Source: Paractinoplanes deccanensis (GTDB lineage: Bacteria > Actinomycetota > Actinomycetes > Mycobacteriales > Micromonosporaceae). From it: a stretch of DNA of 54,611 nt. The stretch spans positions 1 to 54,611 of the forward strand of contig NZ_BOMI01000132.1 of NCBI RefSeq assembly GCF_016862115.1, in the 5' to 3' direction. The first letter of the stretch is position 1. Each line of letters opens with the position of its first letter. Of the stretch, positions 16,151-24,957 are shown one piece after another. The notes beneath the pieces were generated by a model. It had not been told where the DNA came from, searched no databases, and saw nothing but the letters and a program-made list of their open reading frames with translations. The translations under genes were made by a program, and so were the position numbers.

Positions 16151-18154
16151 ATGAAGAGCCCGAATTCCGTGACCGGCGCCGACCGTGCCTCCGTGGCCGA
16201 CATCGGCCGCCGGCCGGGTGGCAAGCGCGGCGAGGGCGGGGAGGAGTTCGGTGACGCGCTGTCGGCCGAGCTGACCCGGCCGGGCCAGGACGGTGACCGC
16301 AAGGCCGGCGAGGGCCGGGCCGACGAGCAGCGCGCAGGCGACAGAGCTGCGGATCGGGCCGCGGACCGGGCGGCCGACCAGCGTGCGCTCGACAGGCGGG
16401 CGATCGATCAGCGGGCCGCCGACCGGGCCGCCGCCGAGCGGCAGACGCTGCGGCGCGAGGCCGCCGACCGGGCCCGCTTCACCCGGCCCGGCGCCGACCG
16501 CGCCACGGCGGACCGGCGCGATGCCGACCGGACCGTGACCGACCGGACCGTGACCGACCGGACCGTGACCGACCGGGCCGCGACCGACCGGCGTGATGCC
16601 GACCGGACCGTGACCGACCGGCGCGACGACGACCGGCCGGCGGCGGACGACCGCGGGCCCTCCCCGGAGCGGACCGACCGCGCCGGCGACCGTGGCCCGG
16701 CCGGCCACGACGACGCCGTCGGCCGCGAGACCGCCGACGGCCGCACGACCGCCGACCGCCGCACGACCGCCGACGGCGAGGACGCCGAGAGCACGCCCGT
16801 GGACGCGCAGGCCGAGGGCGGGGACTCCGCCGAGACGGCGCTCGGCGACGGTGTGCCCCAGCTCGGCACGCAGACCGGTGCGGCACCGGCCGAACCCGCT
16901 GCGATCACGCCCGACGCCGCCACCGCTCCCCCGGCGGCCGGTGCTGCCGCCGTCGCCGGCGTGCCGGTCGCCGCCACCCAGGTCACCACCCCGCAGCAGG
17001 CCCCGGCCGACCAGCCCGGGACCGCCGCCCGGCCGAGCGCCGCTCCGGCCGTCGGCGGCGTCGCGCTCGCCGCCGGCACCGCCGCCCCGGCCGGCACCGC
17101 CGTGGCCCAGCCCGGCGGCGGCCTGCCCGCGACGGGCGCGCATCTCAGCCTGGAGGCTCAGGCCGCGGCCGCGCAGGCCGCCACGGGCCGCTCCGCGCTC
17201 GGCCTCGGCACCGGCACCGGCACCGGCACGCCAGCCGGCGTCGCGGCCCAGCCCGGCGGCCCGATCCCGGCCGAGTTCGCCACCCAGCTCGCGCAGAGCG
17301 GCATCGCCGTGATGACGCCGGCCACCGCGCCCGGCGGCGCGGGACAGCTCGGCGTCCAGGACCCGGCCGCGGCCGTGGCCGGCGCGACCCTCACCGCCCC
17401 GGCCGAGGCCGGCGCGACCCCCACCGCCCCGGCCGAGGCCGGCGCAACCCCCGCTGGCGTGGGCCAGGCTCCCGCCGCCGTGCCGGAGGGGACGGCACCG
17501 GCCGCGGCACCCACCGCGGAGACCCCGGCGCAGCCGGCGCAGGCGGAGACCGCCGCCGCCGGTCCCACCGCCAACCCGGTCAACCCGGCGGCCGCGCCCG
17601 GCGTGGCACCCGACGGCGCCGCCAACCCCGGTGCGCTCGGCCAGGCGGGCCTGGCGGGTGTCTCCGGACCGCAGCCCACCGCGCCCGCCGCACCGGCCGC
17701 GCCCGCCGCGCCGCCGGCACCGGCCGGCCAGCTGCCGAACCCGCCCGCCGCCCAGCTGGCCATGCGGATCGTGCCGCTCAAGCTGGACGCCGACGGCGTG
17801 CACCGGCTCACCGTCCACCTGCATCCGGCCGACCTCGGCCCGGTCCAGGTGGTGGCCGAGATCCGCAACGGCGACATCACCGTGCAGCTGTCCGGCAGCA
17901 CCGACGCCGGCAACGAGGCGCTGCGCAACGCGATGGACGACCTGCGGCGCGAGCTGAACGACGCCGGCTTCCGCAACACCACTCTCGACCTGCGGCAGGG
18001 CAACCCGCAGCAGGAGCAGGCGCGCCAGCAGTTCGCCGCGAGCTTCCCCGGCGCGGCCCGGGGCGAGCGGGCGGAGACGCCGCTGCCGACCGAGCCGGCC
18101 CCGGCGATCCGGCGGGCCGTCCCCGGCGACAGCCGCCTCGACATCCACGCCTGA
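16151..18154 (+). CDS. fliK: Hook-length control protein FliK with repeat-rich ruler region
   Basis: A 667-residue protein that measures hook length and switches export specificity. Only the C-terminal domain is conserved (about 535-620: MRIVPLKLDADGVHRLTVHL, HPADLGPVQVVAEI, LRNAMDDLRRELNDAGF). Residues about 60-215 are an Asp/Arg repeat region. Residues about 220-530 are Ala/Pro/Thr-rich, with a 10-residue AGATxTAPAE repeat. Both are expected to be unfolded and could act as the ruler. The ATG has AGGAGAG upstream. The gene ends just ahead of a bidirectional terminator. Confidence 0.92.
   Translation: MKSPNSVTGADRASVADIGRRPGGKRGEGGEEFGDALSAELTRPGQDGDRKAGEGRADEQRAGDRAADRAADRAADQRALDRRAIDQRAADRAAAERQTLRREAADRARFTRPGADRATADRRDADRTVTDRTVTDRTVTDRAATDRRDADRTVTDRRDDDRPAADDRGPSPERTDRAGDRGPAGHDDAVGRETADGRTTADRRTTADGEDAESTPVDAQAEGGDSAETALGDGVPQLGTQTGAAPAEPAAITPDAATAPPAAGAAAVAGVPVAATQVTTPQQAPADQPGTAARPSAAPAVGGVALAAGTAAPAGTAVAQPGGGLPATGAHLSLEAQAAAAQAATGRSALGLGTGTGTGTPAGVAAQPGGPIPAEFATQLAQSGIAVMTPATAPGGAGQLGVQDPAAAVAGATLTAPAEAGATPTAPAEAGATPAGVGQAPAAVPEGTAPAAAPTAETPAQPAQAETAAAGPTANPVNPAAAPGVAPDGAANPGALGQAGLAGVSGPQPTAPAAPAAPAAPPAPAGQLPNPPAAQLAMRIVPLKLDADGVHRLTVHLHPADLGPVQVVAEIRNGDITVQLSGSTDAGNEALRNAMDDLRRELNDAGFRNTTLDLRQGNPQQEQARQQFAASFPGAARGERAETPLPTEPAPAIRRAVPGDSRLDIHA
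16496..16630 (+). repeat. 15-bp tandem repeats inside fliK
   Basis: Nine head-to-tail 15-base units beginning GACCG encode the pentapeptide DRxxx. Three consecutive units (16526-16570) are identical, reading GACCGGACCGTGACC. The frame is kept, so copy-number change would lengthen or shorten FliK by 5 residues per unit. Confidence 0.9.
17381..17440 (+). repeat. 30-bp tandem repeat inside fliK
   Basis: Two near-identical 30-base units (17381-17410 and 17411-17440) plus a partial third encode repeats of AGATxTAPAE. They differ at one position, T versus C. Confidence 0.85.
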
Positions 18155-18161
18155 CGCGAGC

Positions 18162-18203
18162 ACGAAGGAAAAGGACCGGCGAGCGCCGGTCCTTTTCCTT
18201 CGT
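18162..18203. terminator. Bidirectional terminator between fliK and the convergent flhA unit
   Basis: A perfect 19-bp stem (18162-18180 with 18185-18203) has a GAGC loop and an internal A4/T4 stretch. It serves fliK on the plus strand and the 82-residue membrane-protein gene on the minus strand. Confidence 0.9.
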
Positions 18204-18212
18204 CGCGTGCCG

Positions 18213-18461
18213 TCAGGCCGGCTTCTCGGCCTCGTGGGCCTCCATCGGCGTCGGCGTCACCGGCGTGCCCGGCTCCTCCTCCTCGCGCCGGCCGTAGCCG
18301 GCGGTGACGAACCGCAGCGCGGCCAGGAGCAGGGCCGCGACCGGCACGGCGATGAGGAACCGGATCAGCACCTGGGTGATGTCGACCTGGTCGAGCACGT
18401 AGCGGTACAGCGCCGGCGCGCTCATCAGGAGCGCGAACAGCAGGACCGACGGGCGAATCAC
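18213..18461 (-). CDS. Small two-helix membrane protein of the flhA operon, unknown
   Basis: An 82-residue protein with two predicted membrane helices (about 5-22 and 31-54) and an acidic, Pro/Thr-rich cytoplasmic tail (REEEEPGTPVTPTPMEAHEA). The GTG overlaps the stop of the FlhF-like gene (GTGA), so it is translationally coupled, and it is the last gene before the bidirectional terminator. I do not recognise the family. Its size and two helices are reminiscent of FliQ, which is missing from its usual place. However, it lacks the FliQ pattern (QAxTQIQExTLSFxPK), so I do not call it FliQ. Confidence 0.75.
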   Translation of the reverse strand: MIRPSVLLFALLMSAPALYRYVLDQVDITQVLIRFLIAVPVAALLLAALRFVTAGYGRREEEEPGTPVTPTPMEAHEAEKPA

Positions 18462-20053
18462 TGCTGGCGTACCGAACGGGTGACCCGGCGGGGCGCGGCC
18501 ACGACCGGCGCCACGTCGGAGGCGATCCGCGCGCAGAGCATGGCGGCCCACGCGTGCGGGGTGGCCGGCTTGCCGTCGAGCGAGTGGATCGGCAGGTCGA
18601 GGCCGAGCACCGAGCCCGGGTCGGCGGTGAGCTCGACGCCGTGCACGACCAGGGACTCGACCTCACCGAGCGTGCGCAGGTGGCGGGCCGTGTCGGCGGT
18701 CTTGCGGGTGGCGTCGACGACCGCCCAGAGCGCGGTGGCGCCGATCGCGTCGCACATCTCGTTGACCCAGAGCGGGTCGGTGCCGCCGACCGGGGCGTCC
18801 AGCACGACGACCCAGGACTGCTCGGCCTGGTGCAGCTTCTCGGCGCGGGTCTCGGCCGCCTCCGGCGTGGAGATCAGGCGGGACGAGTGCAGCCCGGTGC
18901 CGGCCGTCGACGGCGCGGCGAGCAGCAGGTGGTTCTCCGGCACGTCGATCTGCTCGAGGAGCTGCCGGGCGATCGGCACGGCGATGTTGATGTCGCCGGC
19001 CACCACCAGGATCTCGCCGGGGCCGTCCGGGATGCACGGCGCCGCGGGACGGGCCGCCAGGACGCTCAGCACACCGGCGTACGTGTCGCTGCCGGTGATC
19101 TGGCGGGCCATCGGCTCGGGCATGCCGACCGAGACGAGGTTGCGGACCACCTGCTCGGAGGCGGAGACCGGCTCCGGGGCGGGCACGGCCGAGACCGGGG
19201 TGACCTGGCGGAAGCCGTACGTCTCCGGCTCCGGCTCGGGCACCGGCGTCTCGTCGACCTCGACCTCGCTGGCCGCGAGGCCGCCGATGTGCTCGGCCAG
19301 GGTCCGGGCATGCGCCGGCGAGGTCGGCGCCACGGCCGGCGGCTCCACGGGCGGCGGGGGCGGGGCCTCGGCGACCGGTGCCGCCGCGACCGGTGCCGCC
19401 GGGGCGTGCGCCGGCGAGGCGGGCGCCGCGGCCGGCGACTGCGGCTGGACGTTCTGCACCGGCTGCGGCTGGAAGGGCTTCGGCGTGTTCACCGCCGACT
19501 CGGTCGCCGCGGCGGGCCGGAACGGCCGTACGGTCGGGGTCTCCTCCCGCGGCGGCGGCGTGGGCCGCGAGCGCTCGGTGGCCGTGCCGCCGGCCGCGTC
19601 GAGCCCGGCCATCAGCTCGGCGAACGCCGCGCCGGTGTCGCCGATGGCGGCGTGCCGGCCCTCGTCGGCGCCGAAGTCGTTGCCGGCCGCCGGCGGCTTC
19701 GGGCGGGCCGTGGCGAAGCTCGCCGGGCTCACCGACCGGGGCGTGGCCGTGCCGAACGCGGGACGCGCCGGCTCGTCGATCCGATCCTGCGACTCGGCTC
19801 GCTCGAGGAGCCGCTCCAGGCTGTGCTGGCCGTTGTCGGCCGTCTTGGCGCGCTGTGGCATGTCGTTCCCGTCCTCGTTCGCGTCCGGCACTTCCACGGA
19901 AAGCTCGTAATGCTGCTTCGCGAAGAAGCCGCCGACACCGCCACTGCGGACCTTGTCGGCTGAGATGATCCGGACACGGGAGCCGTACTCATCGCGGACC
20001 TGAGCCAGCAGTGGCTCGATGGCCGGTCCCTCAAGCAGCACCCGCGTAGGCAC
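18458..20053 (-). CDS. FlhF-like protein lacking the GTP-binding motif
   Basis: A 531-residue protein in the standard flhF position after flhA. The N-terminal 55 residues match the FlhF start (RVRIISADKVRSGGVGGFFA, then KQHYELSVEV). Residues about 56-285 are a Pro/Ala-rich linker. Residues about 290-531 look like an SRP-type NG fold: a helical segment VVRNLVSVGMPEPMARQI, then GEILVVAGDINIAVPIARQL, where FlhF has its GxxGxGKTT P-loop, then VVVLDAPVGG in place of the DTAG motif. The Walker A lysine and glycines are absent, so GTP binding is unlikely. The GTG start overlaps flhA by 23 bases. Confidence 0.7.
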   Translation of the reverse strand: MPTRVLLEGPAIEPLLAQVRDEYGSRVRIISADKVRSGGVGGFFAKQHYELSVEVPDANEDGNDMPQRAKTADNGQHSLERLLERAESQDRIDEPARPAFGTATPRSVSPASFATARPKPPAAGNDFGADEGRHAAIGDTGAAFAELMAGLDAAGGTATERSRPTPPPREETPTVRPFRPAAATESAVNTPKPFQPQPVQNVQPQSPAAAPASPAHAPAAPVAAAPVAEAPPPPPVEPPAVAPTSPAHARTLAEHIGGLAASEVEVDETPVPEPEPETYGFRQVTPVSAVPAPEPVSASEQVVRNLVSVGMPEPMARQITGSDTYAGVLSVLAARPAAPCIPDGPGEILVVAGDINIAVPIARQLLEQIDVPENHLLLAAPSTAGTGLHSSRLISTPEAAETRAEKLHQAEQSWVVVLDAPVGGTDPLWVNEMCDAIGATALWAVVDATRKTADTARHLRTLGEVESLVVHGVELTADPGSVLGLDLPIHSLDGKPATPHAWAAMLCARIASDVAPVVAAPRRVTRSVRQQ

Positions 20054-22073
20054 CGTTCACCACCCCTATCGTCTCGATCTGTGCTGTGGAACCAGAGATT
20101 TCGCCGTACGACAGCACCTGCACCCGGCGCGATCCGGCGCGCAGAAGTCGCATCAGTGGCAGCCGCAGCTGTGGCGAGCAGGCCAGCACCGGGGCCAGGC
20201 CCTGCTGTTCCGCGGTCTCGGCGAGCCGGGCGGCCTCGGTGACGATCGCCTCGGCACGCATGCCGTCGATCGCCATGAAGGCGCCGGTCTCGCTGGGCCG
20301 CAGCGATTCGAGCAGTTGCTGCTCGAGCATGGGGTCGAGCGTGATCACCGTGAGCCGGCCGCCGGTCGCGTACTGGGCGGCGATCGCCGGGCCCAGCGCC
20401 GCACGGGCGGCCTCGACCAGGCTGTCGGGGTCGACGGTGACCTTCGCTCGCAGGGAGAGAGCTTCGAAGATGCGGACCAGGTCGCGGATCGGCACGCCCT
20501 CGTCGAGCAGCGCCTGGAGCACCTTCTGGATCTGGCCGAGGCTCAGGATCGCCGGGGTCAGTTCCTCCACCACGACCGGGTGGGTCCGCTTGACCATCTC
20601 GGTCAGCGCGCGCACGTCCTCGCGGCCGAGCAGGCGGCTCGCGTTGCTCCGGACCACCTCGGCGAGATGCGTGATGATCACGCTGGCCCGGTCGACGACA
20701 GTGGCGCCGGAGAGCTCGGCCTGGTAGTGCAGCTCGGACGGGACCCACTTGCCGGGCAGGCCGAAGACCGGCTCGACGCCGGCGCGCCCGGGCAGGCCCT
20801 GGAGGCCGTCGCCGATCGCCAGCACGGTGCCGGGCGGCGCCTCGCCGGTGCCGGCGTCGACGCCGGAGATGCGGATCGCGTAGGAGGAGAGCGGCAGGTC
20901 GAGGTCGTCGCGCGTGCGGACCGGCGGCATGATCACGCCGAGCTCCATGGCCATCTTGCGGCGCAGGGCGCGCACCCGGTCGAGCAGGTCCCCGCTGCTC
21001 GCGTCGACGAGGTCGACCAGGTCGGGCGAGAGGGCCAGCTCGAGCGGGTCGACCCGCATCTCGCCGAGCAGCTGCTCCGGCGAGTCGGCCGGTGGCATCT
21101 CGACCGCCTCGGCGGCGGCCACCTCGGCCTCCGGCACCGGGTCCTTGATCCGCTGGGCGATCACCAGGACCGCGACGCCGACCATCAGGAACGGCAGCTT
21201 GGGCAGGCCGGGGATGACGCAGAGGGCGAGCGCGGCGGCACCGCCGATGCGCAGCGCCAGCTTGTTCTGGCTGAGCTGGGCGGTGACGCTGGAGCCCATG
21301 TCGCCGGAGGTGGCCGAGCGGGTCACGATCAGACCGGTGGCCACCGAGAGCAGCAGCGCCGGGATCTGCGAGACCAGGCCGTCGCCGATGCTCAGCAGGC
21401 TGTAGTGGTTCATCGCGTCGCTCGCCGACATGCCCTGCTGGGCGACGCCGATCGCGAAGCCGCCGACCAGGTTGATGAGCGTGATGATGATGGCGGCGAT
21501 GGCGTCGCCCTTGACGAACTTGGAGCCGCCGTCCATCGCGCCGTAGAACTCGGCTTCCTCGGCGACCTCGGCGCGGCGCTTCTTGGCCTGGTCCTCGTCG
21601 ATGAGCCCGGCGTTGAGGTCGGCGTCGATCGCCATCTGCTTGCCGGGCATCGCGTCGAGGGTGAACCGGGCGCCGACCTCGGCGACCCGCTCGGCGCCCT
21701 TGGTGACCACGACCATCTGGACGATCACCAGGATCAGGAAGATCACGAGGCCGATGACGAGGTTGCCACCGACCACGAAGCTGCCGAACGCGTGGATGAC
21801 CTTGCCGGCGTCGCCGTCGCGGAGCACCAGGCGGGTGGCGCTGATGTTGAGCGCGAGCCGGAACAGCGTGGCGACCAGCAACAACGCGGGGAAGACCGAG
21901 AAGTCCAGGGGCTTCTGCACGAACATGCTGGTCAGCAGGATCAGCAGGGCGGCGGTGATGTTGACCGCGAGCAGGGTGTCCAGCAGGAAGGTCGGCATGG
22001 GCACGACCATCATGAGGATGATGCCGATGACCCCGATGGGCACGGCAAGCCTGCTGAGGTTGCGGTTCTTCAC
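20031..22073 (-). CDS. flhA: Flagellar export gate protein FlhA
   Basis: Large export-gate subunit, 680 residues. It has about eight membrane helices in the first 310 residues, with the conserved LNISATRLVL segment, the FHIPER-like loop (RFTLDAMPGKQMAIDADLNA and GLIDEDQAKKRR), then the cytosolic domain. I start at the GTG at 22073 (VKNRNLSRLAVPIGV), which has GGAAGG upstream. A longer frame to 22136 runs into the promoter and was rejected. It heads its own unit with the FlhF-like and two-helix proteins. Confidence 0.96.
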   Translation of the reverse strand: MKNRNLSRLAVPIGVIGIILMMVVPMPTFLLDTLLAVNITAALLILLTSMFVQKPLDFSVFPALLLVATLFRLALNISATRLVLRDGDAGKVIHAFGSFVVGGNLVIGLVIFLILVIVQMVVVTKGAERVAEVGARFTLDAMPGKQMAIDADLNAGLIDEDQAKKRRAEVAEEAEFYGAMDGGSKFVKGDAIAAIIITLINLVGGFAIGVAQQGMSASDAMNHYSLLSIGDGLVSQIPALLLSVATGLIVTRSATSGDMGSSVTAQLSQNKLALRIGGAAALALCVIPGLPKLPFLMVGVAVLVIAQRIKDPVPEAEVAAAEAVEMPPADSPEQLLGEMRVDPLELALSPDLVDLVDASSGDLLDRVRALRRKMAMELGVIMPPVRTRDDLDLPLSSYAIRISGVDAGTGEAPPGTVLAIGDGLQGLPGRAGVEPVFGLPGKWVPSELHYQAELSGATVVDRASVIITHLAEVVRSNASRLLGREDVRALTEMVKRTHPVVVEELTPAILSLGQIQKVLQALLDEGVPIRDLVRIFEALSLRAKVTVDPDSLVEAARAALGPAIAAQYATGGRLTVITLDPMLEQQLLESLRPSETGAFMAIDGMRAEAIVTEAARLAETAEQQGLAPVLACSPQLRLPLMRLLRAGSRRVQVLSYGEISGSTAQIETIGVVNGAYAGAA

Positions 22074-22114
22074 GGCACCTTCCAGGAGTGGTCGCCGTCC
22101 TGGCGCATGTTCCG

Positions 22115-22140
22115 TTCGGCGTTCCGTCGCCTTCACTGAG
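22115..22140 (-). promoter_or_regulatory. FliA-type promoter for flhA
   Basis: On the minus strand an exact CTCA-N16-GCCGAA. The -10 end is about 42 bases ahead of the flhA GTG at 22073 and lies inside the N-terminal extension of the longer reading frame, which is why the shorter start is preferred. Confidence 0.82.
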
Positions 22141-22214
22141 CAGGGTGTGACTCACCCACGAGCCGATCTTCTCGCGTCCACGGGACCGATGTGAGGAAAT
22201 CTCCGTATTTTTCG

Positions 22215-23306
22215 TTATGCGGCTGCTGTTGCGGAGTTGGGGCTGCGGTGCAGGCCTGCCGCCGACCCCTTCGACTTCAGGCTCATCACGAACGCCAGCA
22301 CCTTGGCCACCGAGCCGTAGAACTCGGCGGAGATCTCGGCGCCCACCTCGGTGCTGCCGTAGAGGGCGCGCGCCAGCGGCACGTCCTCGACCATGGGCAC
22401 CCGGTGCTCGGCCGCCAGCTCGCGGATCTTGAGGGCGAGCGGCCCCTGGCCCTTCGCCACCACCCGGGGCGCACCCTTCTGCGGCTCGTAGCGCAGCGCC
22501 ACCGCCACGTGGGTCGGGTTGACCAGCACCACGTCGGCGGTCGGCACGTCGGCCATCTGCCGGTTGCGGGCCATCGCCATCTGCCGCGCGCGGATCTGCG
22601 CCTTGATGAGCGGATCGCCCTCGGTGTTCTTGTACTCCTGCTTGACCTCCTCCTTCGTCATCCGCAGCTGCTTGTTGGTGCGGCGGCGGACCACGAAGTA
22701 GTCGGCGGCGGCCATCACGATGCCGGCGACCGAGGCGGCCCGGATCAGGCCGAGGATGGCATCGGTGACCACGCCGAGCAGGGAGGTGAGCGGCAGCTGC
22801 CCGGCGGTCATCAGCACCGGGACGACGTCCTTGGTGGTGATGTAGAGGACGCCCGCGAGCACCAGGGTCTTGATCAGTGCCTTGGTGCCCTCCCACAGGG
22901 CCTGCGGGCCGAACATGCGCTTGATGCCGGGCAGCGGGTTGAGCCGGCTGAACTTCGGGATGAAGAGCTTGGTCGCGACCCGGATGCCGCCCTGCGCGCC
23001 GGCCGCCGCCACGCCGACCGCCATCATCGTCATGGCGAGCGGCAGCACGGCCCAGGCCGCGCCCATCATCGCCTCCTTGAGGATGGCGAGGGCCTGGGAC
23101 GTCTCCGGATCCGCGATCACGTCCGGGAGCTGCACCATGATCTCCTCGGCGTGCTTCATCGCCGATTCCATCGTGCGGGGCAGCAGGATGCTCGCGGCCA
23201 ACATGCCGAACCAGGCGCCGATGTCCTGGGTGCGGCCGATCTGGCCTTCCCGCTTCGCCTTCTTGAGTTTCTGCGGTGTCGGCTGTTCGGTCTTCTCACC
23301 GGCCAT
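22215..23306 (-). CDS. flhB: Flagellar export switch protein FlhB
   Basis: Substrate-specificity switch of the export gate, 363 residues. It begins EKTEQPTPQKLKKAKREGQI, the family N-terminus. Four membrane helices follow (about 30-220), then the cytosolic domain with the autocleavage site NPTH at 263-266 and VVAKGQGPLALKIRELA. The C-terminal 20 residues (KSKGSAAGLHRSPNSATAAA) extend beyond the usual end. It follows fliR by 12 bases and ends the fliM operon, about 75 bases before the flhA promoter. Confidence 0.97.
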   Translation of the reverse strand: MAGEKTEQPTPQKLKKAKREGQIGRTQDIGAWFGMLAASILLPRTMESAMKHAEEIMVQLPDVIADPETSQALAILKEAMMGAAWAVLPLAMTMMAVGVAAAGAQGGIRVATKLFIPKFSRLNPLPGIKRMFGPQALWEGTKALIKTLVLAGVLYITTKDVVPVLMTAGQLPLTSLLGVVTDAILGLIRAASVAGIVMAAADYFVVRRRTNKQLRMTKEEVKQEYKNTEGDPLIKAQIRARQMAMARNRQMADVPTADVVLVNPTHVAVALRYEPQKGAPRVVAKGQGPLALKIRELAAEHRVPMVEDVPLARALYGSTEVGAEISAEFYGSVAKVLAFVMSLKSKGSAAGLHRSPNSATAAA

Positions 23307-23318
23307 GGCTCACCCCCC

Positions 23319-24083
23319 TCAGCCGCCGGTGAGCTGGAGCACCGCGCTGACCGCGCGCTCCACCAGCTTGCCGACCACCCCCGGCAGGGCGGTGATCGCG
23401 AGACCGGACAGCAGCAGGACCAGGAAGATCTTGGCGGGGAAGCCGAGCTGGAACGCGTTCAGCGCGGGGGCGACCCGGTTGAGCAGGCCGAACGCCACGT
23501 CGGTGAGGAACAGGACGGCCACCAGCGGACCGGCGATCTGGATCGCGGCCACGAACATGTCGCCGATCCCCTTGAGCAACACCTCGCTGAACGTGTTGAG
23601 CGCGAAGGTGGCGTCCAGCGGCACTGTCTTGAACGACTCGAGGAAGCCGCGCAGCACCATCTGGTGCCCCTCGGTGACGAAGAGCAGCGTGACCGCGACC
23701 AGGTTGTAGAACTTGCCGAAGACCGAGCTCTGATTTTGCGACAGCGGGTCGTAGCCCATGGCCAGGGTGAAGCCGCCGAAGAGGTCGAGCAGGTCGCCCG
23801 CCGCCTGGAGGGCCGCGAAGAGCAGGGCGGTGATGAAGCCCAGGGAGGCGCCGACGAAGACCTGCAGGGCCGCGCTGAAGATGATGTCGGAGGTCTCCAG
23901 CGACGGGAGGGTCCCCCGCAGGTACGGCGCGAGCGGCAGCGTCAGCCCCACCGAGAGCAGGGCCTTGACCGTGCTGGGGATGAGCCGCGAGTTGAACGGC
24001 GGGCAGATCATCAGCCAGGCGCCGGTGCGTGCCGCGCCGAGCATGATGGCCAGCAGGTCGGCGATGGGGACGTCGAGATTCAT
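23319..24083 (-). CDS. fliR: Flagellar export gate protein FliR
   Basis: Polytopic gate component of 254 residues with six predicted membrane helices. The start (LLAIMLGAARTGAWLMICPPF) and the KALLSVGLTLPLAP segment are typical. The LGFPAKIFLVLLLSGLAITA part marks the C-terminal third. The protein is full length at both ends, so it is not a FliQ-FliR fusion. Only 13 bases separate it from fliP, leaving no room for fliQ. Confidence 0.95.
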   Translation of the reverse strand: MNLDVPIADLLAIMLGAARTGAWLMICPPFNSRLIPSTVKALLSVGLTLPLAPYLRGTLPSLETSDIIFSAALQVFVGASLGFITALLFAALQAAGDLLDLFGGFTLAMGYDPLSQNQSSVFGKFYNLVAVTLLFVTEGHQMVLRGFLESFKTVPLDATFALNTFSEVLLKGIGDMFVAAIQIAGPLVAVLFLTDVAFGLLNRVAPALNAFQLGFPAKIFLVLLLSGLAITALPGVVGKLVERAVSAVLQLTGG

Positions 24084-24096
24084 CGGTACGGCGCAT

Positions 24097-24957
24097 TCAC
24101 CGGTACGACGACACGAGCGCGGTGAGGATCAGCCCCCACCCGTTGACCAGCACGAACAGCAAAAGCTTGAAGGGTAAAGAAATAGTGACCGGTGGCAGCA
24201 TCATCATGCCCAGCGACATCAGGGACGCCGAGACGACCATGTCGATGAGCAGGAACGGGATGAAGATGACGAAGCCGATGATGAAGGCGGCCCGCAGCTC
24301 GGAGAGGATGAAGGCGGGGATCAGCGTGGTCAGCTCGACGTCGTCGCGGTTGCGCGGCCGGTCCTCGCCGGAGAGCTTGACCAGCAGCGCGACCTCCTCC
24401 TCGCGGGTGGTCCGCCACATGAAGTCCCGCAGCGGCTTCACGCCGTCGTCGAAGGCCTGCGACTGGGTCTTGTCGCCCTTGAGGTAGGGCTGCACGCCCT
24501 GCTCGTTCATCGCCGAGACGGTCGGGCCCATGATGAAGAGGCTGATGAACAGGGCCAGGCCGGCCAGCACCTGGTTGGGCGGCATCGAGGTGAGGCCCAG
24601 CGCGTTGCGGGTGATGCCGAGGACCATGAAGATCTTGGTGAAGCACGTGCAGAGCAGCAGCAGCGCCGGCGCGACCGACAGGACCGTCAGGCCCAGCATG
24701 ATCACCAGCGAGGCCGCGGGCCGGCTGCCGTCGGGGTTGGTGCCGTTGACGTTGAGGTTGATGCTCGGCTGGTTCGGGCGGCCCGGCGGGGTGGGCGGCG
24801 CCGGCGCCCGGTCGGGCAGGGCGACCACCACCGCGGCGGCGCGCTCCGGCGCGCTCGGCCGGGCCCCGGCGCCCGGCTGAGCCGGCGCCGGTCCGGGCAG
24901 CAGGACCAGCGCGAGCCCGAGGCCCGCGAGGATCGTCAGCAGAGCGCGCCGCATCAT
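24097..24957 (-). CDS. fliP: Flagellar export gate protein FliP
   Basis: Core gate subunit of 286 residues. A signal peptide (about 1-25, MMRRALLTILAGLGLALVLL) is followed by an unusually long Pro/Ala-rich stretch to about residue 75. Then come the conserved segments LTVLSVAPALLLLCTCFTKI, RNALGLTSMPPNQVLAGLAL and IPAFILSELRAAFIIGFVIF. The ATG overlaps the fliO stop (ATGA). A longer frame to 25317 reads antiphase through fliO and was discarded. Confidence 0.96.
   Translation of the reverse strand: MMRRALLTILAGLGLALVLLPGPAPAQPGAGARPSAPERAAAVVVALPDRAPAPPTPPGRPNQPSINLNVNGTNPDGSRPAASLVIMLGLTVLSVAPALLLLCTCFTKIFMVLGITRNALGLTSMPPNQVLAGLALFISLFIMGPTVSAMNEQGVQPYLKGDKTQSQAFDDGVKPLRDFMWRTTREEEVALLVKLSGEDRPRNRDDVELTTLIPAFILSELRAAFIIGFVIFIPFLLIDMVVSASLMSLGMMMLPPVTISLPFKLLLFVLVNGWGLILTALVSSYR

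Noticed and set aside
16496..16630. CRISPR-like repeat array
   Set aside because: The 15-base units are head to tail with no spacers, in frame within fliK, and encode a repeating pentapeptide.
18213..18461. Possible FliQ
   Set aside because: The size and two helices fit, but the conserved FliQ loop and Pro/Gln signature are missing, and the position after the FlhF-like gene is wrong.
22074..22136. Longer FlhA N-terminus
   Set aside because: It would overlap a perfect FliA-type promoter, and it adds a basic non-conserved stretch before the family start.
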